Below are positions 17,057 to 26,812 of a stretch of DNA of 64,000 bases, piece after piece. The notes beneath the pieces are model-generated. The model had not been told where the DNA came from and searched no databases. It saw only the letters and a program-made list of their open reading frames with translations. The DNA is from Sheuella amnicola. Lineage in GTDB: Bacteria; Pseudomonadota; Gammaproteobacteria; Burkholderiales; Burkholderiaceae_B. How positions within the stretch are numbered: position 1 is the stretch's first letter; every line of letters begins with the position of its first letter. A program made the translations under genes and the position numbers. The stretch is from assembly GCF_010499255.1 (NCBI RefSeq), contig NZ_JAAGRN010000009.1:62001-126000 (forward strand), in the 5' to 3' direction.

Positions 17057-19066
17057 TCAAGACTTGAAGATGATCAATTGATCGCCCTCGTTGACATGCT
17101 CGCCTTGCGAATAGTTCACCTCCGAGACTTCGCCATCAAAAGGAGCGGTAATCGTATGCTCCATTTTCATCGCCTCTACAACCAATAATGGATCGCCCAC
17201 TTTAACCAATGCGCCCGGTTTTACATGAATGGCAATCACTTTGCCAGGCATGGGTGCCGTCAACTTACCCGTCGAGGCTTCCTCGGAATAAGACATCTCC
17301 AACGGATCCTGGTATGCCCAGACTTGATGCCTTCCTTCACGGAACAAATGCAATTCGTTCGAGTTAAGTGGATGTGAAACGATGCTCGCACTTGCGTGAA
17401 GACCGTCCAACTCCAACCTGATTTCATTGCCCAGATTGCGATAAGTAAATTTCGATTTCTGATCGCCAAGCGAAATCGTTTTGTCCTGATAGCAATAACG
17501 CAAGGAATAAACTGCTGAACCGCCATCAGTCGTAAATGAGAATTCGCGTATGCATGATTTGTTCATTCTCCAGGCATCTTGTTGTTGCCAAGGAGAATCC
17601 AATTCACGTGCAGCAGACCGGATTTTGAGCATGTCGCTTTCCAAACGTGCAGCCAATAAAAATGCCAGATCCACAATTTGCACAGTTTTTTCGGGCGTTA
17701 GCAGGGCTTTTTCGTTTTTGGCGATCAACCCAGTATCCAGATTTGCATCTATAAAGGCATCGCATCTTAATAGGCGACCCAAAAAAGCAACGTTGGTGGA
17801 TAAGCCAATGATATGGGAGTCATCCAGTGCCGACCTCATTTTGAATACCGCAGTTCTGCGATCCGCGCCCCACACGATGAGCTTGGCAATCATCGGGTCG
17901 TAAAACGGGCTGATGACATCGCCAACTCTCACTCCGGTATCGATGCGGATGCTGCCTTTTTCTTCAGCAGGCATATTCAATGCAAACAATGTTCCAGTCG
18001 AAGGAAGGAATTTCTTTTCTGGATTTTCGGCATAAATTCGGGCCTCGATTGCGTGTCCGTTCGATTGAATCTCGTTTTGCAGCAAAGGCAATGGCTCTCC
18101 GGCAGCAACTCGCAGTTGCCACTCGACTAAATCCTGGCCAGTAATCATTTCTGTCACGGGATGCTCGACTTGCAATCGTGTGTTCATTTCCATGAAATAA
18201 AACCGGCCGGCATTGCCATCCTGATCCGCCTCGACAATGAACTCGACCGTTCCGGCACCCTCATAGCCAACGGTCTTGGCCGCATTGACTGCCGCCTCGC
18301 CCATTGCTTTTTTGATTTCCGCACTAACCCGAGGAGCCGGCGCCTCTTCGATCACTTTCTGGTGTCGGCGTTGAACAGAGCAATCCCTATCAAACAAATA
18401 GATCCCGTTACCTTGCTTGTCGGCAAATATTTGTATTTCAATGTGTCTTGGTCGGCTAAGGTACTTTTCGATCAATACCTTTTGATCACCAAAACTGCTT
18501 TGTGCTTCTCTTTTACATGAGTCGAGTGCAGCCGGAAATTTTTCGCTTGACTCAACAATTCTCATCCCCTTGCCGCCACCTCCGGCGGATGCTTTCAGCA
18601 GTACCGGGTACCCGATCAGATCGGCCTGTGCATGTAAAAAACCAGCCTCCTGATTGTCTCCGTGATATCCGGGAACCAGCGGGACATCCGCACTTTCCAT
18701 CAGGGATTTAGCGGCCGACTTTGATCCCATGGCAAAAATTGCAGAAGCCGGAGGACCAATGAACACCAATCCTGCCTTTTCGCATGCTTGAGCGAAATCG
18801 GCATTTTCTGACAAGAAACCGTATCCCGGATGAATCGCCTGCGCACCTGTTTCCAGCGCGATCTTGATGATCTTATCGCCTAGCAAATAACTGTCTTTGG
18901 GTGCGGATCCGCCGACATGAACAGCTTCATCGCAAGATTGCACATGGAGCGAATTTTTATCAGCATCGGAATAGACGGCAACCGTTTTAATGCCAAGTCG
19001 GCGACAGGTTCTAGCCACCCGGCAAGCAATCTCTCCACGATTGGCGATCAGTATTTTATTGAACAC
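17057..19066 (-). CDS. liuD: Methylcrotonyl-CoA carboxylase alpha subunit (biotin carboxylase + BCCP)
   Basis: 669 residues from a GTG start (GGAGTG upstream). Order: biotin-carboxylase N-terminal domain (KILIANRGEIACRV), ATP-grasp with LLKASAGGGGKGMRIV and the EMNTRLQVEHPVTE catalytic segment, a linker, and a C-terminal biotinyl domain with EAMKMEH; biotin would be attached to Lys634. It carboxylates biotin with bicarbonate and ATP; the partner transferase is the next gene upstream. Placement in a liu cluster with isovaleryl-CoA dehydrogenase and LiuR points to 3-methylcrotonyl-CoA in leucine breakdown, although geranyl-CoA carboxylase is a close relative. Confidence 0.9.
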   Translation of the reverse strand: MFNKILIANRGEIACRVARTCRRLGIKTVAVYSDADKNSLHVQSCDEAVHVGGSAPKDSYLLGDKIIKIALETGAQAIHPGYGFLSENADFAQACEKAGLVFIGPPASAIFAMGSKSAAKSLMESADVPLVPGYHGDNQEAGFLHAQADLIGYPVLLKASAGGGGKGMRIVESSEKFPAALDSCKREAQSSFGDQKVLIEKYLSRPRHIEIQIFADKQGNGIYLFDRDCSVQRRHQKVIEEAPAPRVSAEIKKAMGEAAVNAAKTVGYEGAGTVEFIVEADQDGNAGRFYFMEMNTRLQVEHPVTEMITGQDLVEWQLRVAAGEPLPLLQNEIQSNGHAIEARIYAENPEKKFLPSTGTLFALNMPAEEKGSIRIDTGVRVGDVISPFYDPMIAKLIVWGADRRTAVFKMRSALDDSHIIGLSTNVAFLGRLLRCDAFIDANLDTGLIAKNEKALLTPEKTVQIVDLAFLLAARLESDMLKIRSAARELDSPWQQQDAWRMNKSCIREFSFTTDGGSAVYSLRYCYQDKTISLGDQKSKFTYRNLGNEIRLELDGLHASASIVSHPLNSNELHLFREGRHQVWAYQDPLEMSYSEEASTGKLTAPMPGKVIAIHVKPGALVKVGDPLLVVEAMKMEHTITAPFDGEVSEVNYSQGEHVNEGDQLIIFKS

Positions 19067-19117
19067 TTATTTTCACTCCAGAAAATACTTCAAACAAAAT
19101 ATTGTTTGGCTAGTCAA

Positions 19118-20740
19118 TTACATCCTGAACAAGCCGAATTTGGTTTCAGGTATCGGTGCATTCAAACTTGCCGAAATCGCCAAACTCAAAATTCTTCTCG
19201 TATCCTTCGGATCAATGACCCCATCATCCCAAAGTCGAGCGCTAGCGTAATAAGGATGTCCTTGTGTCTCGTACTGATTTCTGATCGGCGCCTTGAATTC
19301 AGTCTCTTCCTGCTCACTCCAGGTGCCTCCCTTGCTTTCAATTCCATCGCGGCGTATGGTTGCTAAAACACTAGCAGCTTGTTCCCCACCCATAACGGAA
19401 ATGCGCGCATTGGGCCACATCCACAACATGCGCGGGCTGTAGCCTCTTCCGCACATCCCATAATTTCCGGCGCCGAAAGAACCGCCAATAATGACTGTAA
19501 ATTTGGGCACTTGCGCAGTGGCTACCGCAGTCACCATCTTGGCGCCGTTTCTTGCGATACCTTCATTTTCATACTTGCGGCCCACCATGAAGCCTGTGAT
19601 GTTTTGCAGAAAAATGAGAGGAATCTTTCTCTGGCAGCACAGCTCGATAAAGTGGGCTCCTTTCAATGCACTTTCGGAAAATAGAATCCCGTTATTTGCG
19701 ATGATGCCAACTGGATAGCCGTCTAAATGGGCAAATCCAGTCACTAACGTAGTCCCAAAGCGTGCTTTAAATTCATCAAAGTCCGACCCGTCAACTAAGC
19801 GTGCGATCACTTCCCTGACATCGTAGGGCTTACGCGTATCGCTAGGAATCACGCCATACAACTCGTCTGGGCTGTATAGCGGTTCAACAGAAGGCAAACG
19901 GACTAAGGGTTCGGGCTTCTTGCGATTAAGCTTAGCGATCACATTGCGCGCGATTCCCAAAGCATGCGCATCATTTTGCGCAAAATGATCAGCCACGCCA
20001 GAAAGTCGGGTATGCACATCAGCGCCGCCCAAATCTTCTGCGCTCACGACTTCACCTGTCGCAGCTTTCACGAGTGGGGGCCCCGCCAGAAAGATTGTGC
20101 CTTGTTCTTTCACGATGATGCTTTCATCGCTCATCGCTGGAACATATGCACCGCCGGCAGTGCATGATCCCATGACAACGGCGATCTGAGGAATGCCTTT
20201 TGCGGACATATTTGCTTGATTGTAAAAAATCCGGCCAAAATGGTCCCTATCCGCAAAAACCTCATCTTGATTGGGCAGATTCGCCCCGCCCGAATCTACA
20301 AGATAAACGCAAGGCAAATGATTTTGATCGGCGATTTCTTGCGCACGCAGATGCTTTTTAACTGTCATCGGAAAATAAGTACCTCCCTTGACAGTCGCAT
20401 CATTACAGACAATGACACACTCTTGTCCTGCGATCGATCCTATTCCGGTAATTAATCCCGCTCCTGGTGCGGCATCTTCGCCGTTTTTCTCAGGATACAT
20501 TCCGTACGCCGCCAACTGGGAAAATTCAAGAAACGGCGTACCCGGATCAAGCAGCAACTGTACGCGATCATGCGGCAACAGCTTGGATCGATCGGTGTGT
20601 TTCTTGCGTGCAAGTTCTCCACCACCTTGCGCAATTTTTTCGATCTTGCTTCTCAGATCATCCACCAACGTCTGCATTAATTGAGTATTGGCAATGAATT
20701 CCGGACTGCGGCTATTCAATTTAGTCTCAAGTTTCGGCAT
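19118..20740 (-). CDS. liuB: Methylcrotonyl-CoA carboxylase beta subunit (carboxyltransferase)
   Basis: 540 residues, full length. Carboxyltransferase motifs: [56 protein letters not shown] in the N-domain and [19 protein letters not shown] followed by [15 protein letters not shown] in the C-domain, the last being characteristic of MCC beta. It transfers CO2 from carboxybiotin to 3-methylcrotonyl-CoA. 17 bp separates it from liuA upstream. ATG preceded by GCGAGAG. Confidence 0.92.
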   Translation of the reverse strand: MPKLETKLNSRSPEFIANTQLMQTLVDDLRSKIEKIAQGGGELARKKHTDRSKLLPHDRVQLLLDPGTPFLEFSQLAAYGMYPEKNGEDAAPGAGLITGIGSIAGQECVIVCNDATVKGGTYFPMTVKKHLRAQEIADQNHLPCVYLVDSGGANLPNQDEVFADRDHFGRIFYNQANMSAKGIPQIAVVMGSCTAGGAYVPAMSDESIIVKEQGTIFLAGPPLVKAATGEVVSAEDLGGADVHTRLSGVADHFAQNDAHALGIARNVIAKLNRKKPEPLVRLPSVEPLYSPDELYGVIPSDTRKPYDVREVIARLVDGSDFDEFKARFGTTLVTGFAHLDGYPVGIIANNGILFSESALKGAHFIELCCQRKIPLIFLQNITGFMVGRKYENEGIARNGAKMVTAVATAQVPKFTVIIGGSFGAGNYGMCGRGYSPRMLWMWPNARISVMGGEQAASVLATIRRDGIESKGGTWSEQEETEFKAPIRNQYETQGHPYYASARLWDDGVIDPKDTRRILSLAISASLNAPIPETKFGLFRM

Positions 20741-20757
20741 TTCTCTCGCCTTCCTAA

Positions 20758-21939
20758 CTAAATGGTTTCCGAAAACAATTCCCGGCCGATCAACATCCGA
20801 CGAATCTCGGATGTGCCTGCACCGATTTCATACAGCTTGGCATCGCGCCACAGCCGTCCAACCGGATATTCATTCGTATAGCCATTGCCGCCAAAAATCT
20901 GGATTGCTTCACCAGCCATCCAGGTTGCTTTCTCTGCCGTGTAGAGAATGACGCCTGCTGCATCCTTGCGAACCTGACGAGCGTGTTCGCTGCCCAGCGC
21001 GTCCAACTGCCTGCCCACTGCATAACAATAGGCTCGGCACGCTTGCAAAGTGGTATACATATCGGCAACCTTGCCTTGTATCAACTGGAATTCACCGATG
21101 GACTGACCAAATTGCTTGCGGTCATGAATATAAGGGACGACCGCATCCATACAAGCCTGCATGATTCCTAGCGGGCCAGCCGCAAGCACCGCGCGCTCAT
21201 AATCCAAACCACTCATTAAAACCTTCACACCGCCATTTAACGCACCGAGGATATTTTCGGCAGGAACCTTGACGTTATCGAATAACAATTCGCCCGTATG
21301 CGACCCGCGCATGCCGAGTTTGTCCAATTTTTGCGCTACAGAAAATCCAGGCATACCCTTTTCGACGATGAACGCTGTGATTCCTCTGGCGCCGGCATCG
21401 GGCTCTGTCTTCGCATAGACCACAAGGACATCGCAGTCAGGACCGTTGGTGATCCACATTTTTGTGCCATTGAGAACATAATGGCCATCTTTATATGCGG
21501 CGCTAAGCTTCATGCTCACCACATCCGATCCGGCATTAGGCTCACTCATCGCCAATGCGCCGATATACTCGCCGGAAACCAGTTTTGGCAAATACTTTTG
21601 CTTTTGCGCAGCGGTGCCATTGCGATGAATTTGATTCACGCAAAGATTCGAATGCGCACCGTAAGATAATCCAACAGATGCAGAAGCCCGCGATATTTCT
21701 TCCATGGCGATCATGTGTGCCAGGTAGCCCATGTCGGCCCCACCGTATTGCTCGGCAACTGTTATGCCGAGCACTCCGATGTCACCCATTTTTTTCCACT
21801 GTTCCATCGGAAACTGATCGGTGCGGTCGATTTCGCCAGCAAGCGGAGCAATTTCAGCTTGAGCGTACGCGCTGACCGCATCGCGTAATGAATCGATGTT
21901 TTCGCCCAGATAAAAATTAATTCCCGGAATATTGCTCAT
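20758..21939 (-). CDS. liuA: Isovaleryl-CoA dehydrogenase
   Basis: 393 residues. In contrast to the other acyl-CoA dehydrogenases here, the C-terminal motif reads [12 protein letters not shown], and the catalytic base is expected from [14 protein letters not shown], as in isovaleryl-CoA dehydrogenases where the Glu of LD-x-ER is used. Motifs [15 protein letters not shown] and [17 protein letters not shown] fit the family. AGGAGG lies just upstream of the ATG. It converts isovaleryl-CoA to 3-methylcrotonyl-CoA, the substrate of liuBD encoded downstream. Confidence 0.92.
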   Translation of the reverse strand: MSNIPGINFYLGENIDSLRDAVSAYAQAEIAPLAGEIDRTDQFPMEQWKKMGDIGVLGITVAEQYGGADMGYLAHMIAMEEISRASASVGLSYGAHSNLCVNQIHRNGTAAQKQKYLPKLVSGEYIGALAMSEPNAGSDVVSMKLSAAYKDGHYVLNGTKMWITNGPDCDVLVVYAKTEPDAGARGITAFIVEKGMPGFSVAQKLDKLGMRGSHTGELLFDNVKVPAENILGALNGGVKVLMSGLDYERAVLAAGPLGIMQACMDAVVPYIHDRKQFGQSIGEFQLIQGKVADMYTTLQACRAYCYAVGRQLDALGSEHARQVRKDAAGVILYTAEKATWMAGEAIQIFGGNGYTNEYPVGRLWRDAKLYEIGAGTSEIRRMLIGRELFSETI

Positions 21940-21951
21940 ACATCCTCCTAT

Positions 21952-22392
21952 TCACTTATGCCCTAGATTTTTAACAACACACATAGTCATGAGCATCGTG
22001 GCGCATAACTTGCGGTTTCCATTTTTTTCTATAAACACATCACCCTGACAAACAATCAATGTACGACCTGGCTTAATCACCTTGCCGATTGCAATCAAAC
22101 GATCTCCGTCAGCCGGTGCAAGAAAGTTCATTTTGAATTCCGCCGTCAGCGCCGCATCACCCTGCGCAACCACGCTAATGGCGGCATAGCCACAAGCGGT
22201 ATCCGCCAGAGAGCCGATTGTTCCGCCGTGAAAGAATTGATGCTGTTGTGACACCGCCTCCGTAAACGGCATGGAAATGATTGTCTTCCCATATTCGACG
22301 CTATCAAGTTCAGCACCAAAGGTCCTCATCAACCCTTGTTTTGCAAAACTTGCTTCTATTTCCGCTTTTTGCGAGATGGATAACTCACTCAT
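21952..22392 (-). CDS. PaaI-family hotdog thioesterase
   Basis: 146 residues with the hotdog-fold signature HQFFHGGTIGSLADTACGYAA and EFKMNFLAPADGDRLIAIGKV. Such proteins hydrolyse acyl- or aryl-CoA esters, often to release trapped CoA. First gene of the liu operon here (12 bp before liuA), with GGAGCTTCAG in front of the ATG and the LiuR operator 35 bp upstream of the start. Probable housekeeping role in relieving CoA sequestration during leucine or branched acyl degradation. Confidence 0.88.
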   Translation of the reverse strand: MSELSISQKAEIEASFAKQGLMRTFGAELDSVEYGKTIISMPFTEAVSQQHQFFHGGTIGSLADTACGYAAISVVAQGDAALTAEFKMNFLAPADGDRLIAIGKVIKPGRTLIVCQGDVFIEKNGNRKLCATMLMTMCVVKNLGHK

Positions 22393-22426
22393 CTGAAGCT
22401 CCAGTGAATAGATGCATTCAATTTAC

Positions 22427-22442
22427 TTTACGTTAACGTAAA
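22427..22442. promoter_or_regulatory. LiuR operator (perfect palindrome)
   Basis: TTTACGTTAACGTAAA is a perfect 16-bp palindrome between the thioesterase start and the merR gene. It matches the LiuR recognition pattern as I recall it for proteobacterial branched-chain acid regulons. It is placed to repress the minus-strand liu operon. Confidence 0.8.
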
Positions 22443-22521
22443 CGTCAATTAAGTTTTTCAATAAAAATCAGTGAGTTAAAACTAAAATAAACTATGCAAA
22501 CAAGTAATACAGGAATGTAAT

Positions 22522-22947
22522 TCAGCCAGCTTTTTTATCGGCCAGCAGCTTTTTGCACTGCATCTCATGTGAAGACAACTCGTCTAGAAGAACCTTCAAA
22601 TCCTCCATTTGTTGCTCCAAAGCGTGCCGATGCTTGGCAAGTGTTTCAATAAAACGTTCAAGCTGCAGAATTGAACCGCCTGGCTTGTTATAAAGATTTA
22701 TATCAAGGATTTCTTTGATTTCAGCAAGCGAAAACCCTAAACGCTTGCCTCGCAAAATGAGTTTGAGGCGAGTCCGATCCGAGCCGGAATACATTCTGAC
22801 CTGTGAGTTTTTGCCTACCCTTTCTGGCGCGAGCAAGCCTTGATCTTCATAAAATCGGATCGCTCGATGCGTCACATCAAATTCCGTCGCGAGATCAGCA
22901 ATCGTGAATTTGGAGCTGTTTTTCTTTTTTGTGCTGTCAGCTGGCAT
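22522..22947 (-). CDS. liuR: MerR-family regulator of leucine/isovalerate catabolism
   Basis: 141 residues from ATG 22947; the longer frame to 23022 adds an improbable leader. N-terminal winged helix (FTIADLATEFDVTHRAIRFYEDQGLLAPER) followed by RLKLILRGKRLGFSLAEIKEIL and a coiled-coil dimerisation helix. No metal-binding cysteine pattern of CueR/ZntR type is visible; SHEMQCKKL near the C-terminus is typical of LiuR. It lies directly upstream of the liu operon on the same strand, with its operator in between. Confidence 0.87.
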   Translation of the reverse strand: MPADSTKKKNSSKFTIADLATEFDVTHRAIRFYEDQGLLAPERVGKNSQVRMYSGSDRTRLKLILRGKRLGFSLAEIKEILDINLYNKPGGSILQLERFIETLAKHRHALEQQMEDLKVLLDELSSHEMQCKKLLADKKAG

Positions 22948-23034
22948 AGGTAGTTTGATAGGAATAGTGAACCTTAAGATCTGCCCTGTCCTTACGAGTT
23001 TAATGCACTCGAGAGAAATCATCTGTAATTGGCT

Positions 23035-24387
23035 TCACCGCAATCGAAGCGCACTGAAAATTGTTCCGAATGCAGCGCTTCCCACACCAATCCAGAGTGC
23101 CACCTCTGCGCCCTGCTGGTTCCAGATATAAAAGCACTGGGCAACAATCGCAGCTCCAGCTGTCTGTCCCATCAGCCTTGATATCGCAATAATTCCGCTT
23201 GCCCCACCACTGCGGTGTGCCGGTGCGTTGCCCATAATCGATTTCATGTTGGGGGCCTGGAACAAGCAAAAGCCGATCCCGCAGATCACAAGACGCATCA
23301 CCATTGCAATGTGACTCGATTCACTTGATATTGTTGCAAGTGAAATCATTCCCAGACACAACAACAATAGTCCAATCGTGCATAGAACACCTGCAGACAA
23401 TTTGTCGCTTAGAGGTGTCACGACAATCGCCATGGCAATCACAGCAATCGGCCAACTTGCAAGCAAAAATCCTGTAGTCACAAGCGGAATGTTCAACGTA
23501 TTTTGCAAAAAGAAAGGCAGCGAAATCAATGCCAGGGACTGCGTCATGAAAGCACAGATCGAAGTAGCCGATGACAGCCCGATCAAGGGTATTTTCAATA
23601 GATCCAGCGCAAGCATGGGCGCGGGGTGCCCTCTTTGAACGCGCAGCAATCCGATCAGGGATAAAAGAGACACTGCGATAGCAATCAGCGTTAGCATATC
23701 CCCGAAACCATTCTTCAACGAACAGAATGCATAGACAAAACTGCCGAGGAATACTAAACAAAGTAGCGCGGCGGATTGATCGAACGCATGCTGTTTGCCA
23801 CTCAGAATCGGCAAAAATCGACGCGACAGAAAAAATGCAGTCAATCCGATCGGAACATTCAATAAGAAAAGCCAATGCCAGTTGCTTGCCAACAGTATTG
23901 CGGATGCCAGCGGTGGTCCGAGCGTAAATCCTATTGCGACAACAAGTGCATTCAGGCTTAATCCTTTACCAAGCAATTCGATGGGATAAATATGCCGGAT
24001 AAATGCGGCAGTGACACTCATGACCGCCGCCGCGCCGATTCCTTGCAGCGTACGTCCTACAACCAGCCAGGCAAAGGATTGCGCAACACCCGAGATGAGG
24101 GATGCAAATATAAAGAGTGTCAAACCACCTAGATAGATGCGACGGTAACCTAAAGCATCTCCAAGTGACGCAAACGGCAGCAACACGGCAATCATTGCGA
24201 TCTGATACGCGTTGGCGACCCAAATGATAGAGGCATCGGTTGTTTGCAGCTCCCGTGCAATTTGTGGCAGTGCAATATTACTGATCGTTGTATCAAGCGA
24301 GACGAGCACCGAGGCGCTCATAAGTGCCAGCATCGCCAAACGGGGGTATTGCGACACCTCGGAAGCACGCGAATTTTGGTTAACCAT
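23035..24387 (-). CDS. MFS drug-efflux-type transporter (DHA2/EmrB-like)
   Basis: 450 residues from ATG 24387; an upstream extension to 24522 overlaps the iclR gene. Around 13-14 hydrophobic segments. Family motifs: LDTTISNIALPQIARELQTTDASIIWVANAY (motif D1 of 14-TM drug exporters), GDALGYRRIYLGG (motif A) and a GRTLQGIGAAAVM motif. Exports hydrophobic compounds by proton antiport. It begins 10 bp after the iclR gene on the same strand, so the pair is probably one transcript and the exporter may be controlled by that IclR protein. Substrate unknown. Confidence 0.88.
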   Translation of the reverse strand: MVNQNSRASEVSQYPRLAMLALMSASVLVSLDTTISNIALPQIARELQTTDASIIWVANAYQIAMIAVLLPFASLGDALGYRRIYLGGLTLFIFASLISGVAQSFAWLVVGRTLQGIGAAAVMSVTAAFIRHIYPIELLGKGLSLNALVVAIGFTLGPPLASAILLASNWHWLFLLNVPIGLTAFFLSRRFLPILSGKQHAFDQSAALLCLVFLGSFVYAFCSLKNGFGDMLTLIAIAVSLLSLIGLLRVQRGHPAPMLALDLLKIPLIGLSSATSICAFMTQSLALISLPFFLQNTLNIPLVTTGFLLASWPIAVIAMAIVVTPLSDKLSAGVLCTIGLLLLCLGMISLATISSESSHIAMVMRLVICGIGFCLFQAPNMKSIMGNAPAHRSGGASGIIAISRLMGQTAGAAIVAQCFYIWNQQGAEVALWIGVGSAAFGTIFSALRLR

Positions 24388-24397
24388 TTCTTGAAAC

Positions 24398-25165
24398 TTA
24401 AACCGGAATAATTTGATCTGATCGCGATTTGATAAATCGCCCGAGTTCAGCGACCGTCGCACTATCAAGTTGGGCACTAAAGCCAACGGCGCTAATCGCG
24501 ACGACTGGCTCACGACGACCATTCATCACTAAAGATGAAACGGTTGTGACACCTTTGACGTGATGCCCCACATCCGTCGCGTACCCATTGTGGCGGGCCT
24601 TATCGATTTCTTTTAGATAACTTTCGAAAGTCGGAGGACTTTCCCATCGTATCGCTTGAAATTTCCGCTTCACTTCTTCACGTGTCAACTCTGAAACAGC
24701 AATAAAACAACGTCCCATCGCTGCCACATACATCGGCAATCTCTGTCCGATCGACATATGAACGCGAATTGTTGAGTCGCTATTCGCAAGGTCAAGCAGG
24801 ACGACCCTTTCATTTTGGACACGCTGCCATAGCGTTGCAGTCACTCCGAATCGATCAGCGATCTCCTGCAAATACGGTCGGACCAACTGTACGTAGGAAT
24901 TACGTTCCAATGCCCCTTTCGCCAATTCGATCAATCCGATACCGATCGAATATGCTTTTGTTGTCTCGTCGAAATTGATTAGACCTTCATGCACAAGCGT
25001 CTTGAGCAAATTGAAACAGGTGCTGGGATTAAGCTTCAAATCCTTTGCAACTTTAGTGACCCCGACCGGATCGTTTACTTGTGCCAGATATCGCAAAATA
25101 GCCAGACCACTCATTAAAGCGCCCACAGGCTTTTCAGGTAATAGACTAGTCTTTGAAGTTGACAT
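24398..25165 (-). CDS. IclR-family transcriptional regulator
   Basis: 255 residues from ATG 25165. N-terminal winged helix-turn-helix (GLAILRYLAQ, VTKVAKDLKLNPSTCFNLLKTLVHEGLI), followed by the IclR effector-binding domain (LRVHMSIGQRLPMYVAAMGRCFIA as a core). Divergent from the acyl-CoA dehydrogenase operon at 25254; the shared 88-bp intergenic region has a strong promoter and an inverted repeat, so this protein is the likely regulator of that operon and of the MFS gene behind it. Confidence 0.88.
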   Translation of the reverse strand: MSTSKTSLLPEKPVGALMSGLAILRYLAQVNDPVGVTKVAKDLKLNPSTCFNLLKTLVHEGLINFDETTKAYSIGIGLIELAKGALERNSYVQLVRPYLQEIADRFGVTATLWQRVQNERVVLLDLANSDSTIRVHMSIGQRLPMYVAAMGRCFIAVSELTREEVKRKFQAIRWESPPTFESYLKEIDKARHNGYATDVGHHVKGVTTVSSLVMNGRREPVVAISAVGFSAQLDSATVAELGRFIKSRSDQIIPV

Positions 25166-25173
25166 ATCAGTTG

Positions 25174-25202
25174 TTGACAAGCAGTACGCTCGGAAATAAT
25201 AT
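25174..25202 (+). promoter_or_regulatory. Sigma-70 promoter of the acd-hotdog-Bug operon
   Basis: TTGACA at 25174-25179 and TAATAT at 25197-25202 are separated by 17 bp, a near-consensus pair reading into the plus-strand operon starting at 25254. Transcription would start near 25209. Confidence 0.8.
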
Positions 25203-25203
25203 T

Positions 25204-25215
25204 TTCTTAGAAGAA
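25204..25215. promoter_or_regulatory. Putative IclR operator (inverted repeat at the start site)
   Basis: TTCTT-AG-AAGAA is a perfect 5-bp inverted repeat with a 2-bp spacer, centred on the expected transcription start of the plus-strand operon and between the divergent iclR and acd genes. Occupation would block transcription. The assignment to IclR is inference from position. Confidence 0.5.
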
Positions 25216-25253
25216 TATCATTCTCTATGTAGAATAACAACCAAGAGGCTGAA

Positions 25254-26402
25254 ATGTCGTTGTCTTTTGAATTTTCCAGCGAACACGTGGCCGTGCGCGA
25301 CGTGGTCAAGCGTTTATGTCAAGAAGAACTCTCCCCGCTAGTCAGACAGGCTGAAGAGTCCGAATCGTTTCCAAAGCATGTCTTCAAGCTCTGGGGTGAA
25401 CAAGGCTTGCTTGGTGTACGGTACCCGACAGATGTTGGCGGCAGTGGCATGGACAAAATTTCTGACTGTATTGTCAGGGAGGAGCTGAGTTATCTGAGTC
25501 AAGCCTTTGCCACAACATGGTCGGCTCATACACATCTCGGAATCTGGCCAATCTGGAAAATTGGAACACCCGAACAAAAAGAAAAATATTTCAAGCCTGC
25601 CCTCAAGGGAGAAAAAATTGCGGGATTCGCACTGAGCGAACCCGATGGCGGATCAAACGTGAGAGCTCTTAAGACAAGAGCCGAGCGCGTGCCGGGCGGT
25701 TGGAAAATTACCGGAAGCAAGCTTTACATCACTAATGCACCCTATGCGGACTTTTTGATGCTTGCAGCCAGAACAAAATCCGAATTCACTGCGGATGCGA
25801 TCAGCTTGTTCATCGTCGAATTGCCAAATCCGGGGTTCGACATTCATAAACTACAAAAGGAAGCGATCAAAGCATCCGAAACGGGCCTGATTCACATAGA
25901 CGAAGCTTTCGTTCCTGAGGAAGCACTACTCGGAAACATTGAGGGCACCTATCCAATCATTCTGGAGTGCCTGAGCGAAAACCGGGTAGGCGTAGCTGCC
26001 AATGCGCTAGGAATGGCACGCGCGGCATTTGACGCAGCGCATCGTTACGCAAGCGAACGAACAGTCGCAAATAAGCGTATTGGTGACTATCAAGCAATCG
26101 CACACAAACTTGCCGACATGTCTGCGCAAATTGAAGCCGTTAAATGGATGGTCTACTACGGTGCCTGGTGTGTCGATCAAGGCAAGCTGGACTCTGCAAC
26201 CGCAGCCAGAGTCAAGTTGATGGCTAGCGAAACCGCGGTTTCCGTCAGCGAGCAAGCTATCCGAATTCACGGTGGAGCCGGCATCATGCGCGAATATCCG
26301 GTCGGGCGAATCCACCGTGATTCTCTGGTCTATGTCATCGGTGAAGGCACAAGTGAAGTCCAACGCAATCTTATTGCCCGCGGGCTAGGATTCAAGCCAT
26401 GA
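25254..26402 (+). CDS. Acyl-CoA dehydrogenase
   Basis: 382 residues. Motifs: FALSEPDGGSNVRALKTRA (FAD loop), KLYITNAPYADFLMLAART, and a C-terminal [19 protein letters not shown] with the expected catalytic Glu. Its stop overlaps the next start by 4 bp (ATGA), so it leads an operon with two hotdog-fold proteins and a Bug receptor. That combination suggests breakdown of an imported acid through acyl-CoA dehydrogenation followed by hydration. Divergent from iclR. Confidence 0.92.
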   Translation: MSLSFEFSSEHVAVRDVVKRLCQEELSPLVRQAEESESFPKHVFKLWGEQGLLGVRYPTDVGGSGMDKISDCIVREELSYLSQAFATTWSAHTHLGIWPIWKIGTPEQKEKYFKPALKGEKIAGFALSEPDGGSNVRALKTRAERVPGGWKITGSKLYITNAPYADFLMLAARTKSEFTADAISLFIVELPNPGFDIHKLQKEAIKASETGLIHIDEAFVPEEALLGNIEGTYPIILECLSENRVGVAANALGMARAAFDAAHRYASERTVANKRIGDYQAIAHKLADMSAQIEAVKWMVYYGAWCVDQGKLDSATAARVKLMASETAVSVSEQAIRIHGGAGIMREYPVGRIHRDSLVYVIGEGTSEVQRNLIARGLGFKP

Positions 26403-26803
26403 AAAAACCAATCTTGTATGCAGACCTGACACCAAACACGGTAATAGGTGAACACATTGACCTATACACCAAAGAGATGTCAGATAAATGGCAATCCATA
26501 TTCAAATCTTCAATCAATGATCGTCAGGTTCATGCGTCTGAAAATGCAAGTATTGCAATCGTTCTAGCCATGCGGGCGATGTTGACGGTGGTTGCACCCA
26601 GGCCACCCGGCAACGTACATGCGAGACAGCAATTCAAAAATCACGCACTACCCAAATTAAATGAAACTATCCATAGCGTAGTGAAATGCCTGAACAAGGA
26701 AATCAAAAGAGATCGTCGCTATGTCGATTTTGAAGTGATTGGCACCAATCCTGCAGGCAATCTGATATACGAGGCTCGAATGAGTCTGATCTGGGCTGCG
26801 TAA
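26399..26803 (+). CDS. Hotdog-fold-like protein (FAS1/MaoC N-domain-like)
   Basis: 134 residues. The opening PNTVIGEHIDLYTKEMSDKWQSIF and the ending VDFEVIGTNPAGNLIYEARMSLIW resemble the N-terminal, non-catalytic hotdog half of two-domain MaoC dehydratases, in which a second domain carries the catalytic Asp-His. That second half would be the next gene, 10 bp downstream. Recognition is weak, by pattern only; function would be acyl-CoA or acyl-pantetheine binding in a heteromeric hydratase. Confidence 0.5.
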   Translation: MKKPILYADLTPNTVIGEHIDLYTKEMSDKWQSIFKSSINDRQVHASENASIAIVLAMRAMLTVVAPRPPGNVHARQQFKNHALPKLNETIHSVVKCLNKEIKRDRRYVDFEVIGTNPAGNLIYEARMSLIWAA

Positions 26804-26812
26804 GGAAACGAC

